Under the pieces are notes generated by a model. The model made no database searches. It was not told the DNA's origin and saw only the letters and a list, made by a program, of their open reading frames with translations. A program made the translations under genes and the position numbers. Positions 15,659-23,370 of a stretch of DNA of 35,018 nucleotides are shown here, piece after piece (the stretch's first letter is position 1; each line of letters starts with the position of its first letter). The stretch is from Pseudomonas sp. GM50 (GTDB lineage: Bacteria > Pseudomonadota > Gammaproteobacteria > Pseudomonadales > Pseudomonadaceae), in contig NZ_AKJK01000110.1 of the NCBI RefSeq assembly GCF_000282375.1, forward strand, positions 1 to 35,018, in the 5' to 3' direction.

Positions 15659-16303
15659 ATGCCCGCATTGAACCTGATCCAGCACCATCCTGCCGAAGGT
15701 CCTGGCGCCATCGCCGAATGGGCCCGGGCCCGTGGCATTACGCTGAACGTGTTTCGCGCCGACCTCGGCCAGTTGCCGCCGGTGAGCGCGGCACCCGCGA
15801 TTCTGTTGGGTGGGCCTTATGAATCCAACGCCGGGCCGACGTGGCTGGAAGCGGAGCGTCAGTGGCTGACGGGCAGTCTGGATCAGGGCGCGGCGGTGTT
15901 TGCGATTTGTCTGGGCGCGCAACTGCTGGCGTTGAGCCTGGGTGGGGATGTGCGGCGAATGTCTCGCCCCGAAACTGGCTGGACGACCGTGACCTTTGCG
16001 GATGGCCAGACGCTGAAGGTGCTGGAATGGCACGAAGACGCGATCGATCTGCCAGTGGATGCGCAATTGCTGGCCAGCAGTGACGTGTGTGAGCAGCAGA
16101 TGTACCGCGTCGGGGCGACGCGGGTGGGGTTGCAGTTCCACCCGGAGTGGAATGCTGAATCGGTGGCGACTCTCAATGAGCACTTTGCCGAGGAATCGCC
16201 GTTGCCACGGGGGCCACAGGACAGCGCCGCCTATGCAGCCGTGTTTGGCTGGTTGCAGGTGACGCTGGATGAGTGGTCGGCGGCTTCATCAGCTAATCGC
16301 TGA
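15659..16303 (+). CDS. Class I glutamine amidotransferase-like protein
   Basis: The 214-residue single-domain protein has a full GATase class I triad: Cys84 in AICLGAQLLA, then His161 and Glu163 in LQFHPEW. LLGGPYESN near residue 50 supplies the oxyanion loop. Stand-alone members of this group are often annotated as GMP-synthase-like; they hydrolyse glutamine or a gamma-glutamyl amide. There is no partner synthetase domain. GGAAGAG ahead of ATG 15659 decides the start, and the in-frame ATG-like start at 15623 lacks a site. A gamma-glutamyl-peptide hydrolase role is possible and would suit the GS-like ligase 5 kb away, but nothing links them directly. Confidence 0.82.
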   Translation: MPALNLIQHHPAEGPGAIAEWARARGITLNVFRADLGQLPPVSAAPAILLGGPYESNAGPTWLEAERQWLTGSLDQGAAVFAICLGAQLLALSLGGDVRRMSRPETGWTTVTFADGQTLKVLEWHEDAIDLPVDAQLLASSDVCEQQMYRVGATRVGLQFHPEWNAESVATLNEHFAEESPLPRGPQDSAAYAAVFGWLQVTLDEWSAASSANR

Positions 16304-16323
16304 ATCTGAGATTGATGGGCTTT

Positions 16324-16439
16324 TGTGGCGAGGGGGCTTGCCCCCGTTGGGTCGCGAAGCGGCCCCCAAACCAGTCACCGCGATCCCCAAGGATTTACGA
16401 CTGCTTCGCAGCCGAACGGGGGTAAACCCCCTCGCCACA
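16324..16439. repeat. REPIN, tgtggcgagggggcttgc family
   Basis: The arms are tgtggcgagggggcttgccc (from 16324) and the degraded complement ending ctcgccaca (16439). The centre carries aaaccagtcaccgcgatc, shared with the copy at 29731. Confidence 0.87.
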
Positions 16440-16461
16440 GTTGATCACCTGTGCCTGAATG

Positions 16462-16896
16462 TCAGCATTCGCAACCAATGACCGTCGTTGTGGTGCGTGC
16501 AACCACGACACTCAATTCAAACCCTTCATCCAGCCACCCGGTCACCCCACCGATCATCTCCTTGACCGGGTAACCCAGCGCCGCCAGTTTCACCGCGGCC
16601 TTGTTGGCGCCATTGCAGTGGGGCCCTGCGCAATAAACCACAAACAGCGTGGACTTCGAATAAGCCGCCAGGCCGTCAGCCGTGATCAGTCGCCCCGGAA
16701 GGTTGATCGCGCCCGGCACATGTCCGCGTTCGAACGCCAACGGTCCGCGCACGTCGACCAGGACAAAATCCACCTCGCCGGCCTGTTGGCTACCATAGAC
16801 GTCGGAACAATCGGTCTCGAAGGTCAGACGGTTGCTGAAATGCATCAGGGCAATGGCTGATGGGGCGGCGGGAATTTCGCGAACCAGGCTGGGCAT
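16462..16896 (-). CDS. Rhodanese-domain protein
   Basis: The 144-residue protein has one rhodanese domain. DFVLVDVRGPLAFERGHVPGAINLP is the CH2A-type front motif around residues 43-67. The active-site loop starts at Cys89 (VVYCAGPHCNGA) and has a second cysteine, Cys94, within it. It should carry a persulfide and transfer sulfur in the cytoplasm. GGAG eight bases before ATG 16896 sets the start. It is divergent, 101 bases away, from an FtrA-type regulator, a pairing that recurs in proteobacteria and suggests direct control. Confidence 0.85.
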   Translation of the reverse strand: MPSLVREIPAAPSAIALMHFSNRLTFETDCSDVYGSQQAGEVDFVLVDVRGPLAFERGHVPGAINLPGRLITADGLAAYSKSTLFVVYCAGPHCNGANKAAVKLAALGYPVKEMIGGVTGWLDEGFELSVVVARTTTTVIGCEC

Positions 16897-16997
16897 GGGT
16901 TGTACTCCAAAGTCTCGGTGGGTGTGGGAAGACTTTATCTGCCCTGCGCTTGTCGCTACAGTGGCGCACAAGACACTCACCGGGAATTTTCCGCCAA

Positions 16998-17972
16998 ATG
17001 CAGCCCACCCCTGGATTGGTCGCGATTCTGGCCTACGACGGCCTCTGCACTTTCGAATTCGGCATTGCCGTGGAGATCTTCGGCCTGGCGCGGCCGGAGT
17101 TCGATTTCCCTTGGTATGAGCATCGTATCGTCGCCGTCGACCAAGGGCCGATGCGCGCCATGGGCGGCATTCAGGTACTGGCCGACGGCGGGATGGAACT
17201 GCTTGAAGAGGCCCGGACCATCATCATCCCCGGCTGGCGCGACCGCAGCGCGGCGGTGCCTGAACCTTTGCTCGCCGCCCTGCGCCAGGCCCATGCCCGG
17301 GGGGCGCGATTGCTGTCGATCTGTTCCGGGGTATTCGTGTTGGCGGCCACCGGCTTGCTGGACGGTCACGGCGCCACGACGCATTGGCGCTACACCGCGG
17401 AACTGGCCGAACGTTTTCCGAACATTCAGGTGGACCCGGACGTGCTCTACGTCGATTCGGGCCAGTTGATCACCTCGGCCGGCAGTGCCGCGGGCATTGA
17501 TGCCTGCCTGCACCTGGTCGCGCGGGATTTCGGCACTCAGGTGGCCAACTCGGTGGCGCGGCGGTTGGTGATGTCGCCACAACGCACCGGCGGCCAGGCG
17601 CAGTTCATTCCGTCACCGGTCAGCCCTACGCCGCGCAGCGATCTGTCGCGGGTCATGCAATGGGCACGGGAACGTCTGCACCAACCGCTGGAGGTTCGCG
17701 ACCTTGCCAGCGAGGCGGCCATGAGTGAGCGCACGTTCCTGCGGCGATTCACCGAAGCCAGCGGCCTGCCGCCCAAGGCATGGCTGCAGCATGAACGCCT
17801 GGCCCGTGCTCGCGAATTGTTGGAGAGCACCCGCCAGAGCACTGAGCAGATTGCTCAGCACTGTGGTTATCGTTCGGTGGAGAGTTTCCGGGTGGCGTTT
17901 CGCAGCGTGGTCGGCGTGCCGCCGTCGGTGTATCGGGAGCGGTTTGGGCGTGAGGTAAAGGCGATTTTTTGA
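16998..17972 (+). CDS. ftrA: FtrA-type GATase1/AraC transcriptional regulator
   Basis: The 324-residue protein has two domains. Residues 1-190 are DJ-1/PfpI-like (VAILAYDGLCTFEFGIAVEIFG, then LLSICSGVFVLAATG with Cys109 at the nucleophile elbow). Residues about 220-318 are an AraC double helix-turn-helix (LEVRDLASEAAMSERTFLRRF, then IAQHCGYRSVESFRVAFR). This architecture is that of FtrA/GlxA regulators, whose amidase-like domain usually senses a metabolite rather than acting as an enzyme. ATG 16998 fits the family start although the ribosome site is weak. The likely target is the divergent rhodanese gene. Confidence 0.85.
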   Translation: MQPTPGLVAILAYDGLCTFEFGIAVEIFGLARPEFDFPWYEHRIVAVDQGPMRAMGGIQVLADGGMELLEEARTIIIPGWRDRSAAVPEPLLAALRQAHARGARLLSICSGVFVLAATGLLDGHGATTHWRYTAELAERFPNIQVDPDVLYVDSGQLITSAGSAAGIDACLHLVARDFGTQVANSVARRLVMSPQRTGGQAQFIPSPVSPTPRSDLSRVMQWARERLHQPLEVRDLASEAAMSERTFLRRFTEASGLPPKAWLQHERLARARELLESTRQSTEQIAQHCGYRSVESFRVAFRSVVGVPPSVYRERFGREVKAIF

Positions 17973-17990
17973 GGTGTTTTTGAGGGCCTC

Positions 17991-18061
17991 TTCGCGGGCA
18001 AGCCTCGCTCCTACAGTAGTCTTGCCGCAGATCCAATGTAGGAGCGAGGCTTGCCCGCGAA
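17991..18061. repeat. Inverted repeat, tgtaggagcgaggcttgcc family
   Basis: Perfect 25-bp arms lie at 17991-18015 and 18037-18061. It sits between the convergent ftrA and cobF genes. Confidence 0.9.
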
Positions 18062-18086
18062 GGCGTCACCCCAGACACCCATTATT

Positions 18087-18842
18087 TCAAGGCTTGCGCA
18101 ACAGATAGGTATCCATGATCCACCCATGCGCCAGCCGCGCCGCCTTGCGCACTCGCTCAATCTCATCGGCGACATCCTTGAGCTTGCCGCTGATCAAAAT
18201 TTCATCCGGCGTCCCCAGGTAAGCCCCCCAGTAAATCTCCGTCTCCTGATCGGCCACCTGATGGTAGGCATCTTGCGCATCCAGCATGACCACCAGGCTG
18301 TCGGCGTCACTCACCTGCCCCGCCGCCAACCGCCGGCCGGTGGTGATTTCAATCGAGCGACCGATGCGATTCAGCGGCACCTTATGTTGCGCCGCCAACG
18401 CCTGCACGCTGGTGATTCCGGGGATCACCTCGAACTCGAACACACACCGGCCTGACGCCAGAATCGCCTGCAGAATCCGAATGGTGCTGTCGTACAACGC
18501 AGGATCGCCCCACACCAGAAAACCGCCGCACTGGTCGTCAGTCATTTCCTCGTTGATCAACCGTTCGAAGGTCTGCTGCTTGGCGCGGTTCAGATCTTCG
18601 ACGCTGGCCTTGTAGTCCACATCCCCGCGCTCCCGCTCCGGGCTGTGGGCTTCAACGAAGCGGTAGTCGTGATCGGTGATGTAGCGCTCACAGATCTCGC
18701 GGCGCAGGTCGATCAGTTTGTCTTTGCTCTGCCCCTTGTCCATGAGGAAAAACACATCGACGCGGTTCAGTGCCTTCACCGCCTGCATCGTGATGTAGTC
18801 GGGGTTGCCGGCGCCGACACCGATGACCAGAAGTTTTTTCAT
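18087..18842 (-). CDS. cobF: Precorrin-6A synthase (deacetylating)
   Basis: The 251-residue SAM-dependent tetrapyrrole methylase has an N-terminal KKLLVIGVGAGNPDYITMQA, then FLVWGDPALYDSTIRI and FEVIPGITSVQALAA, the family's SAM-site motifs. CobF methylates precorrin-5 at C-1 and releases acetate in the aerobic cobalamin pathway. ATG 18842 overlaps the TGA of the upstream phosphatase by one base (TGATG), so the pair is translationally coupled. Other cob genes are not in the window, and no cobalamin riboswitch is seen upstream of the pair. Confidence 0.92.
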   Translation of the reverse strand: MKKLLVIGVGAGNPDYITMQAVKALNRVDVFFLMDKGQSKDKLIDLRREICERYITDHDYRFVEAHSPERERGDVDYKASVEDLNRAKQQTFERLINEEMTDDQCGGFLVWGDPALYDSTIRILQAILASGRCVFEFEVIPGITSVQALAAQHKVPLNRIGRSIEITTGRRLAAGQVSDADSLVVMLDAQDAYHQVADQETEIYWGAYLGTPDEILISGKLKDVADEIERVRKAARLAHGWIMDTYLLRKP

Positions 18843-19414
18843 CAATGTGTTCCCTCAGGGTCCGTGCCCATCAAGCGTAGTCGCCAGCGACCGTTGAACC
18901 GCAATTCGATGGCCGACAACGGTTCGACGTCGATCTGGTTGAACGCCGCGCCCTGCAGCACCTGCATCAGTGCGGCGCGGATGACAAAAGGATGGGTGAT
19001 GGCAACGACATGACCCGGCGTCGCCTCAAGGGTATTCAACCACGCAGCCACCCGTTCACCGAGTTGTGCCACCGATTCTCCACCGTGGGGTGCCGACGTC
19101 GGGTCATTGAGCCAGGCCTGGAGCGTCTCGGGTTCGGATGTTTGCAGGTCGTCGATCGATGTGCCTTTCCAGCGTCCGAAATCGCAATCTGCCAGTGCCG
19201 CGACAATCTCCACATCGTCGCCAAACAGCTCAGCGGTTTGGCGGGTCCGCAGTTCCGGGCCACAGAGCAAACGGGGGGTGCCCTTGAACTGGCGGCAACG
19301 CGAACCCTTCGCCGATTGCCAATCCATTTCCAATGGCTCATTCGTAGGAAAACGCGCCAATTTTTGTGCGACGGTTCGAGCGTGGCACATCAGGGTCAAG
19401 CGGGTCGCCTGCAC
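18842..19414 (-). CDS. Histidine-phosphatase-superfamily protein with altered RHG motif
   Basis: The 190-residue protein has the phosphoglycerate-mutase-like fold. The second arginine lies in GPELRTRQTAELFG (Arg56), FGRWKG follows, HGGESVAQLGERV is typical, and the second histidine is in AITHPF (His141). The first motif, normally RHG, reads CHA at residues 10-12 (LMCHARTVAQ). The nucleophile His11 is kept but the neighbouring arginine is lost. The gene is coupled to cobF, so a role in cobalamin synthesis, analogous to alpha-ribazole phosphatase CobC, is a reasonable guess but not shown. The start is GTG 19414 with only a weak site; the first beta-strand leaves little room for a later start. 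Confidence 0.78.
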   Translation of the reverse strand: MQATRLTLMCHARTVAQKLARFPTNEPLEMDWQSAKGSRCRQFKGTPRLLCGPELRTRQTAELFGDDVEIVAALADCDFGRWKGTSIDDLQTSEPETLQAWLNDPTSAPHGGESVAQLGERVAAWLNTLEATPGHVVAITHPFVIRAALMQVLQGAAFNQIDVEPLSAIELRFNGRWRLRLMGTDPEGTH

Positions 19415-19747
19415 GGAAGATCACTCTGTCGATAGGATGGAAAACGGCACGACGCCGCGAACAACCGGGTCATTGTGCCGCAAGAAGCGCGCACTCTGAA
19501 CGCATTCCTCGACAGCTCCTACAGTCTCCAATTCCCCCAAGAAAATGGCGATGTCTCACACAACCATGGGCGATGTCCTACAACGTCAGTCGACATCCGC
19601 GTAGCCCCCGGCGCACGGGGTTTTCGCCCCATTTTGGGGCCTGGAAAATCCGTGGAAAAATTCGCTAGACATGTAGCACCCGTTACATAAATACTGTTTT
19701 AGCGAATTATGAAATGAAACCGACACATTCATCCAGCAGGAGCCCGG
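19415..19747. other. Divergent regulatory gap upstream of the RpiR-led cluster
   Basis: No gene is seen. It holds two direct GGCGATGTC copies 22 bases apart (19547-19555 and 19569-19577) and an inverted GACATC (19592-19597). There is also a small GCCCC-atttt-GGGGC hairpin (19626-19640) and the nested palindrome at 19659-19708. It separates the minus-strand phosphatase-cobF pair from the plus-strand cluster. Confidence 0.6.
19659..19708. promoter_or_regulatory. Nested palindromic operator candidate
   Basis: AATTCGCTA (19659-19667) and TAGCGAATT (19700-19708) form a perfect 9-bp inverted repeat whose half-sites are 41 bases apart, about four helical turns. Inside it, ATGTAGC-accc-GTTACAT (19671-19688) is an 18-bp palindrome with one mismatched pair. 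The site lies 40 bases before the RpiR start and is the natural candidate for autoregulation by that protein. Confidence 0.55.
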
Positions 19748-20602
19748 ATGCCCTCTCTCAGAGACCTGATCACCGATCCCGGCCTGGAACTTACGCCGTC
19801 GGAACGCAAAGTCATACGTGCGTTGCTGGATCAGTACCCGCGTAACGGACTGGGCCCGATGTCACGTCTGGCCGAACACGCCGGTGTCAGCGATCCGACC
19901 ATCGTGCGGCTGGTAAAAAAGCTTGGTTTCGGCGGTTATGCCGATTTTCAGGAAGCGTTGCTCAGCGACATGGATGACCGCCTGCGCTCTCCCAGTACCC
20001 TGTTGCAACCCCGCGCCCATCTCAAAAAAGATGATCCCTGGAGCCACTATCTGGCGAGCAGCCATCGGGCATTGGTCGACACCCAGGCGCTGACCCAACC
20101 CGAAGATGTACGAATTCTGGTGGAATGGCTGCTCGACACCCGCCATCAAGTCCATTGCTTTGGCGGGCGCTTCAGCAGTTTCCTCGCCAACTATTTACTC
20201 AACCATCTGCGCCTGTTGCGACCCGGCTGTTTTGCCCTGGAAGACAACGCGCAATTACCGGACCGGCTGTTCGACGTGCAGCGTCAGGACGTGGTGCTGG
20301 TGTTCGATTATCGCCGCTACCAGTCCCAGGCTCTGCGGGTCGCCAATGCCGCGAAGAGTCGACATGCGCGGGTCGTGCTGTTCACCGATATCTACGCGTC
20401 ACCGCTGCGAGAAATGGCCGACCTGATCATCAGTGCACCGGTGGAATCGGCGTCGGCCTTCGACTCGATGGTTCCGGCGCTGGCCCAGGTTGAAGCACTG
20501 GTAGCCTGCCTGTCCTTGCGCAGCCCCGATCTGGCCGATCGCCTGGAAGGCATCGACGCCCTGCGGACCGACTTCGACACCCACCTGCTGGAGGATAAAT
20601 AA
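19748..20602 (+). CDS. MurR/RpiR-family regulator (HTH plus SIS domain)
   Basis: The protein has 284 residues. The N-terminal RpiR helix-turn-helix spans about 1-77 (LTPSERKVIRALLDQYPRNG, then MSRLAEHAGVSDPTIVRLVKKLGFGGYADFQEALL). A SIS domain spans about 125-255 (VHCFGGRFSSFLANYLLNHL, then VVLVFDYRRYQSQALRVA). SIS domains in this family usually bind phosphosugars, but the helix-rich RLLRPGC variant here belongs to a Pseudomonas group found next to amino-acid genes, so the ligand is unclear. AGCAGGAGCCCGG precedes ATG 19748. The next gene starts two bases after the stop, so regulator and enzymes share one transcript. Confidence 0.87.
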   Translation: MPSLRDLITDPGLELTPSERKVIRALLDQYPRNGLGPMSRLAEHAGVSDPTIVRLVKKLGFGGYADFQEALLSDMDDRLRSPSTLLQPRAHLKKDDPWSHYLASSHRALVDTQALTQPEDVRILVEWLLDTRHQVHCFGGRFSSFLANYLLNHLRLLRPGCFALEDNAQLPDRLFDVQRQDVVLVFDYRRYQSQALRVANAAKSRHARVVLFTDIYASPLREMADLIISAPVESASAFDSMVPALAQVEALVACLSLRSPDLADRLEGIDALRTDFDTHLLEDK

Positions 20603-20604
20603 GG

Positions 20605-21249
20605 ATGTTCACGCTCCCCCACCACTCGCCCCGGGATTTGCCGTTTGCCGCCGACCACACCGCGCTGTTGCTGGTGGACATGCAGCGTGCCTGGCTCGAG
20701 CCGCAGTTCGACGCGCACCTCAACGGGCCGGATGCCGAATACTTTCTGACCCGCGCCCACATGCAAGTGGTGCCCAATCAACGCCGGTTGCTCAGTGCCT
20801 TTCGTAATGCACGACAAAACGTGCTGCACACGCTCATCGAAAGTCTCACCGCCGATGGTCGCGATCGCTCGCTGGACCACAAACTCTCGGACATGCACCT
20901 GCCCAAGGGCAGCCCGCAAGCGCGAATCATCGATGACCTGACGCCAATCGAAAACGAAATCGTGCTGCCCAAGACCTCTTCCGGGGTCTTCAACTCCACC
21001 AACATCGATTACGTGCTGCGCAACCTTGAAACCCGACACCTGATCATCGCCGGCATCGTCACCGACCAGTGCGTCGACATGGCCGTGCGGGACGCCGCCG
21101 ACCGCGGTTACCTGGTGACGCTGGTCGAAGATGCCTGCGCCACTTACACCGAACAACGGCATTACGCCTGCCTGAACGCCATCAAGGGCTACTGCTGGAT
21201 CACCGACACCCAGACCGTGCTCGGACGGTTACAGGAGATGCAGCCATGA
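20605..21249 (+). CDS. Isochorismatase-family cysteine hydrolase
   Basis: The 214-residue protein has the full Asp-Lys-Cys triad of the family: Asp25 in LLLVDMQRAW, Lys123 in VLPKTSSGVFNST and Cys156 in GIVTDQCVDMAVRDA. Members of this fold act on carbon-nitrogen bonds such as N-carbamoylsarcosine, ureidoacrylate, biuret or nicotinamide, or on isochorismate. The substrate is not set by these motifs. The gene starts two bases after the RpiR stop, and its own stop overlaps the GS-like start by four bases (ATGA), so it is embedded in the operon. An amidase or carbamoyl-hydrolase role in the same pathway is the simplest reading. Confidence 0.87.
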   Translation: MFTLPHHSPRDLPFAADHTALLLVDMQRAWLEPQFDAHLNGPDAEYFLTRAHMQVVPNQRRLLSAFRNARQNVLHTLIESLTADGRDRSLDHKLSDMHLPKGSPQARIIDDLTPIENEIVLPKTSSGVFNSTNIDYVLRNLETRHLIIAGIVTDQCVDMAVRDAADRGYLVTLVEDACATYTEQRHYACLNAIKGYCWITDTQTVLGRLQEMQP

Positions 21250-22577
21250 GCGCTCGCCTGTCGCCACTGCCGATGACCACGATTGTCACCACCGACCTGA
21301 TCGGCGTGACACGCGGCCGTTCCTTTCCTACCGACGAACTCGATGCCTATCAGGTGGCGGGCTGCGGCTGGGTGCCGGCCAACAGCGCCCTGACCCCGCA
21401 AGACATCATCGCCGCCAGCAATCCATGGGGGGCTTATGGAGACTTGCGGCTGATCCCCGACTTGAGCAGCCGTGTGACCGTCAACAACGGCCCGGACGCC
21501 AATGCCCCGGCGCTGGACTTCATTCACGGCGATATTCGCGAAACCGATGGCCGCCCGTGGGGCGCCTGCCCGCGCACGTTGTTGCGCAACGAAGTGGAGC
21601 GTTATCGCAGCGAATTGGGACTGCAGATCAACGCCGCGTTCGAACATGAATTCAACCTCGGCAGTGGCGCGGCAGAGCATCTGGCGTTCTCCCTCGAAGC
21701 CCAGCGCCAGGGCGCCGAGTTCGGCGGCTGGCTGCTCAGCGCACTGCGTGCCGGCGGTGTGGAGCCAGAGATGTTCCTGCCGGAATACGGCAAGCACCAA
21801 TACGAAATCACCTGCCGCCCGGCCCTCGGCGTCGCCGCCGCCGACCGCGCGGTGAACGTGCGCGAGATCACCCGTGAAATCGCCCGGCAAATGGGCCTGG
21901 AGCTGAGTTTCGCGCCCAAGACCTCCGAGCAGGCGGTGTGCAATGGCGTGCATCTGCACGTGAGCCTGCAGGACCTGGCCGGCCACCCGGTAATGTACGA
22001 CGCCGGCACTGTCAATGGCCTGTCGACCCTCGGCCAGCATTGGGCCGCCGGCGTTCTGCACTATTTGCCGGCGCTCTGCGCCTTTACCGCGCCGACACCG
22101 GTTTCCTACGAGCGCTTGCAGCCCCATCACTGGAGCGCTTCCTACGCCTGCCTCGGCCAACGCAACCGCGAAGCGGCGCTGCGGATTTGCCCGACCGTGA
22201 GCCTGGGCAGCAAAGCCGTGGCAGCGCAGTACAACCTGGAATTTCGCGCCATGGACGCCACCGCCTCACCGCATCTGGCCATGGCCGTGTTGCTGATCGC
22301 CGGACGCCTGGGCATCGAGCAGCGCCTGGCCCTGAACGCGATCACCGATGAAGTCCCCGATTCGCTGAACGAAGAGCAGCGCCAGGCACGCGGCATCGTC
22401 GCCCTGCCCGCGTCCCTGTCCCAGGCCCTGGAATGCCTGCGCAACAGCGAGGCGCTGATCGAAGCCCTGCCGAGCGCGTTGCTGGACACCTACTTCGCCC
22501 TTAAAACCGAGGAACTGACGCTGACGGAACAGCTCTCGCCCGCCGATCTTTGTGAGCACTATGCGCGCCTGTACTGA
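21246..22577 (+). CDS. Glutamine-synthetase-family gamma-glutamyl ligase
   Basis: The 443-residue protein has the GS beta-grasp and catalytic domains. Visible motifs are FEHEFNLGS (metal glutamates), EYGKHQYEI, NGVHLHVSL (glutamate and metal site), PTPVSYERLQP, then NREAALRICP and NLEFRAMDATASPHL (glutamate-binding arginines). Length and motif divergence place it with GlnA-like/PuuA-type ligases that attach glutamate to an amine, not with GlnA; the adenylylation loop of GlnA is not apparent. It overlaps the hydrolase before it by four bases and the amidohydrolase after it by up to 26. The partner enzymes of the Puu route (oxidase, aldehyde dehydrogenase, PuuD) are absent, so simple putrescine breakdown is unlikely. 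Confidence 0.87.
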   Translation: MSARLSPLPMTTIVTTDLIGVTRGRSFPTDELDAYQVAGCGWVPANSALTPQDIIAASNPWGAYGDLRLIPDLSSRVTVNNGPDANAPALDFIHGDIRETDGRPWGACPRTLLRNEVERYRSELGLQINAAFEHEFNLGSGAAEHLAFSLEAQRQGAEFGGWLLSALRAGGVEPEMFLPEYGKHQYEITCRPALGVAAADRAVNVREITREIARQMGLELSFAPKTSEQAVCNGVHLHVSLQDLAGHPVMYDAGTVNGLSTLGQHWAAGVLHYLPALCAFTAPTPVSYERLQPHHWSASYACLGQRNREAALRICPTVSLGSKAVAAQYNLEFRAMDATASPHLAMAVLLIAGRLGIEQRLALNAITDEVPDSLNEEQRQARGIVALPASLSQALECLRNSEALIEALPSALLDTYFALKTEELTLTEQLSPADLCEHYARLY

Positions 22578-23313
22578 GTCCGCCGAACTGGGGTTCTACA
22601 CCCAGCCTGCGTACACCCTGAGCCGGGAAGCCTCCGGGCACCCGCTGATTCTGGTGTGTGAACACGCCAGTCGTTTTATCCCGGCCGGGTTGAATGACCT
22701 GGGCTTGAGCCATGAAGCCGCCCGTGAACACATCGCCTGGGACATTGGCGCCCTGGCGCTGGCCGAGGGCTTGTCCCAAGCACTGGGCGCCACCCTGTTG
22801 GCGGCCAACTATTCACGGCTGTTGATCGACCTCAACCGCCCGCGCCATGCGCCGGACAGCATTGCGTTGCAGAGCGAGATTTATCAGGTGCCGGGCAATC
22901 GGGACCTGGACGAGGCCACTCGGGAATACCGTCGACACTGCCTGTTCAAACCGTTTCATACACGCCTGCAAACCTTGATCGACGCCCGTGTGGCGCAAGG
23001 TCGACCGGTTCGCGTGGTGGGGATTCACAGTTTCACGCCGATATATTACGGCCAGCCACGAGCACTGGAAGTCGGCGTGTTGTACGGACAGGCCGGGGAG
23101 TACGCCCAGCGAGTGATTGACGGGTTGAGTCGGCACCCCTTGAAAGTCGCGGGTAATCAGCCGTACAAAGTCGATCCGCTGGGTGACATGACCGTGCCGG
23201 TTCACGGCGATGCACGAGGGCTGGACTCGGTACTGATCGAGGTACGCAACGATCTGCTGCGCACGCCCGTAGACATCGGTCGCTGGACCGATTATCTGGC
23301 GCCACTGCTGTAG
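22561..23313 (+). CDS. N-formylglutamate amidohydrolase-family protein
   Basis: The protein has 250 residues from ATG 22561; an in-frame GTG at 22552 is an alternative. The fold markers are LILVCEHASRFIPAGL, AWDIGALALAEGLS, SRLLIDLNRP, VVGIHSFTPIY and the C-terminal SVLIEVRNDLLR. All are typical of the FGase/HutG family, which releases formate from N-formylglutamate using a metal. The gene overlaps the ligase gene before it, so it is cotranslated. The neighbours are not hut genes, so histidine breakdown is unlikely. It may instead hydrolyse an N-acyl or N-formyl amino acid made in this pathway. The FGase family is broad and the substrate is unproven. Confidence 0.85.
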   Translation: MRACTESAELGFYTQPAYTLSREASGHPLILVCEHASRFIPAGLNDLGLSHEAAREHIAWDIGALALAEGLSQALGATLLAANYSRLLIDLNRPRHAPDSIALQSEIYQVPGNRDLDEATREYRRHCLFKPFHTRLQTLIDARVAQGRPVRVVGIHSFTPIYYGQPRALEVGVLYGQAGEYAQRVIDGLSRHPLKVAGNQPYKVDPLGDMTVPVHGDARGLDSVLIEVRNDLLRTPVDIGRWTDYLAPLL

Positions 23314-23370
23314 AGCAATAGCTTCAAACTCGCAGCGTGCAGCTGCTTTCAAATCAAGGAGAAGGGCTTC

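Noticed and set aside
19415..19560. Cobalamin riboswitch upstream of the phosphatase-cobF pair
   Set aside because: I looked on the minus strand for the B12-box GCCACTG-type core and its flanking helices and did not find them.
22561..23313. hutG of the histidine pathway
   Set aside because: The family fits but no hutU, hutH, hutI or hutC is near, and the gene is embedded in a different operon.
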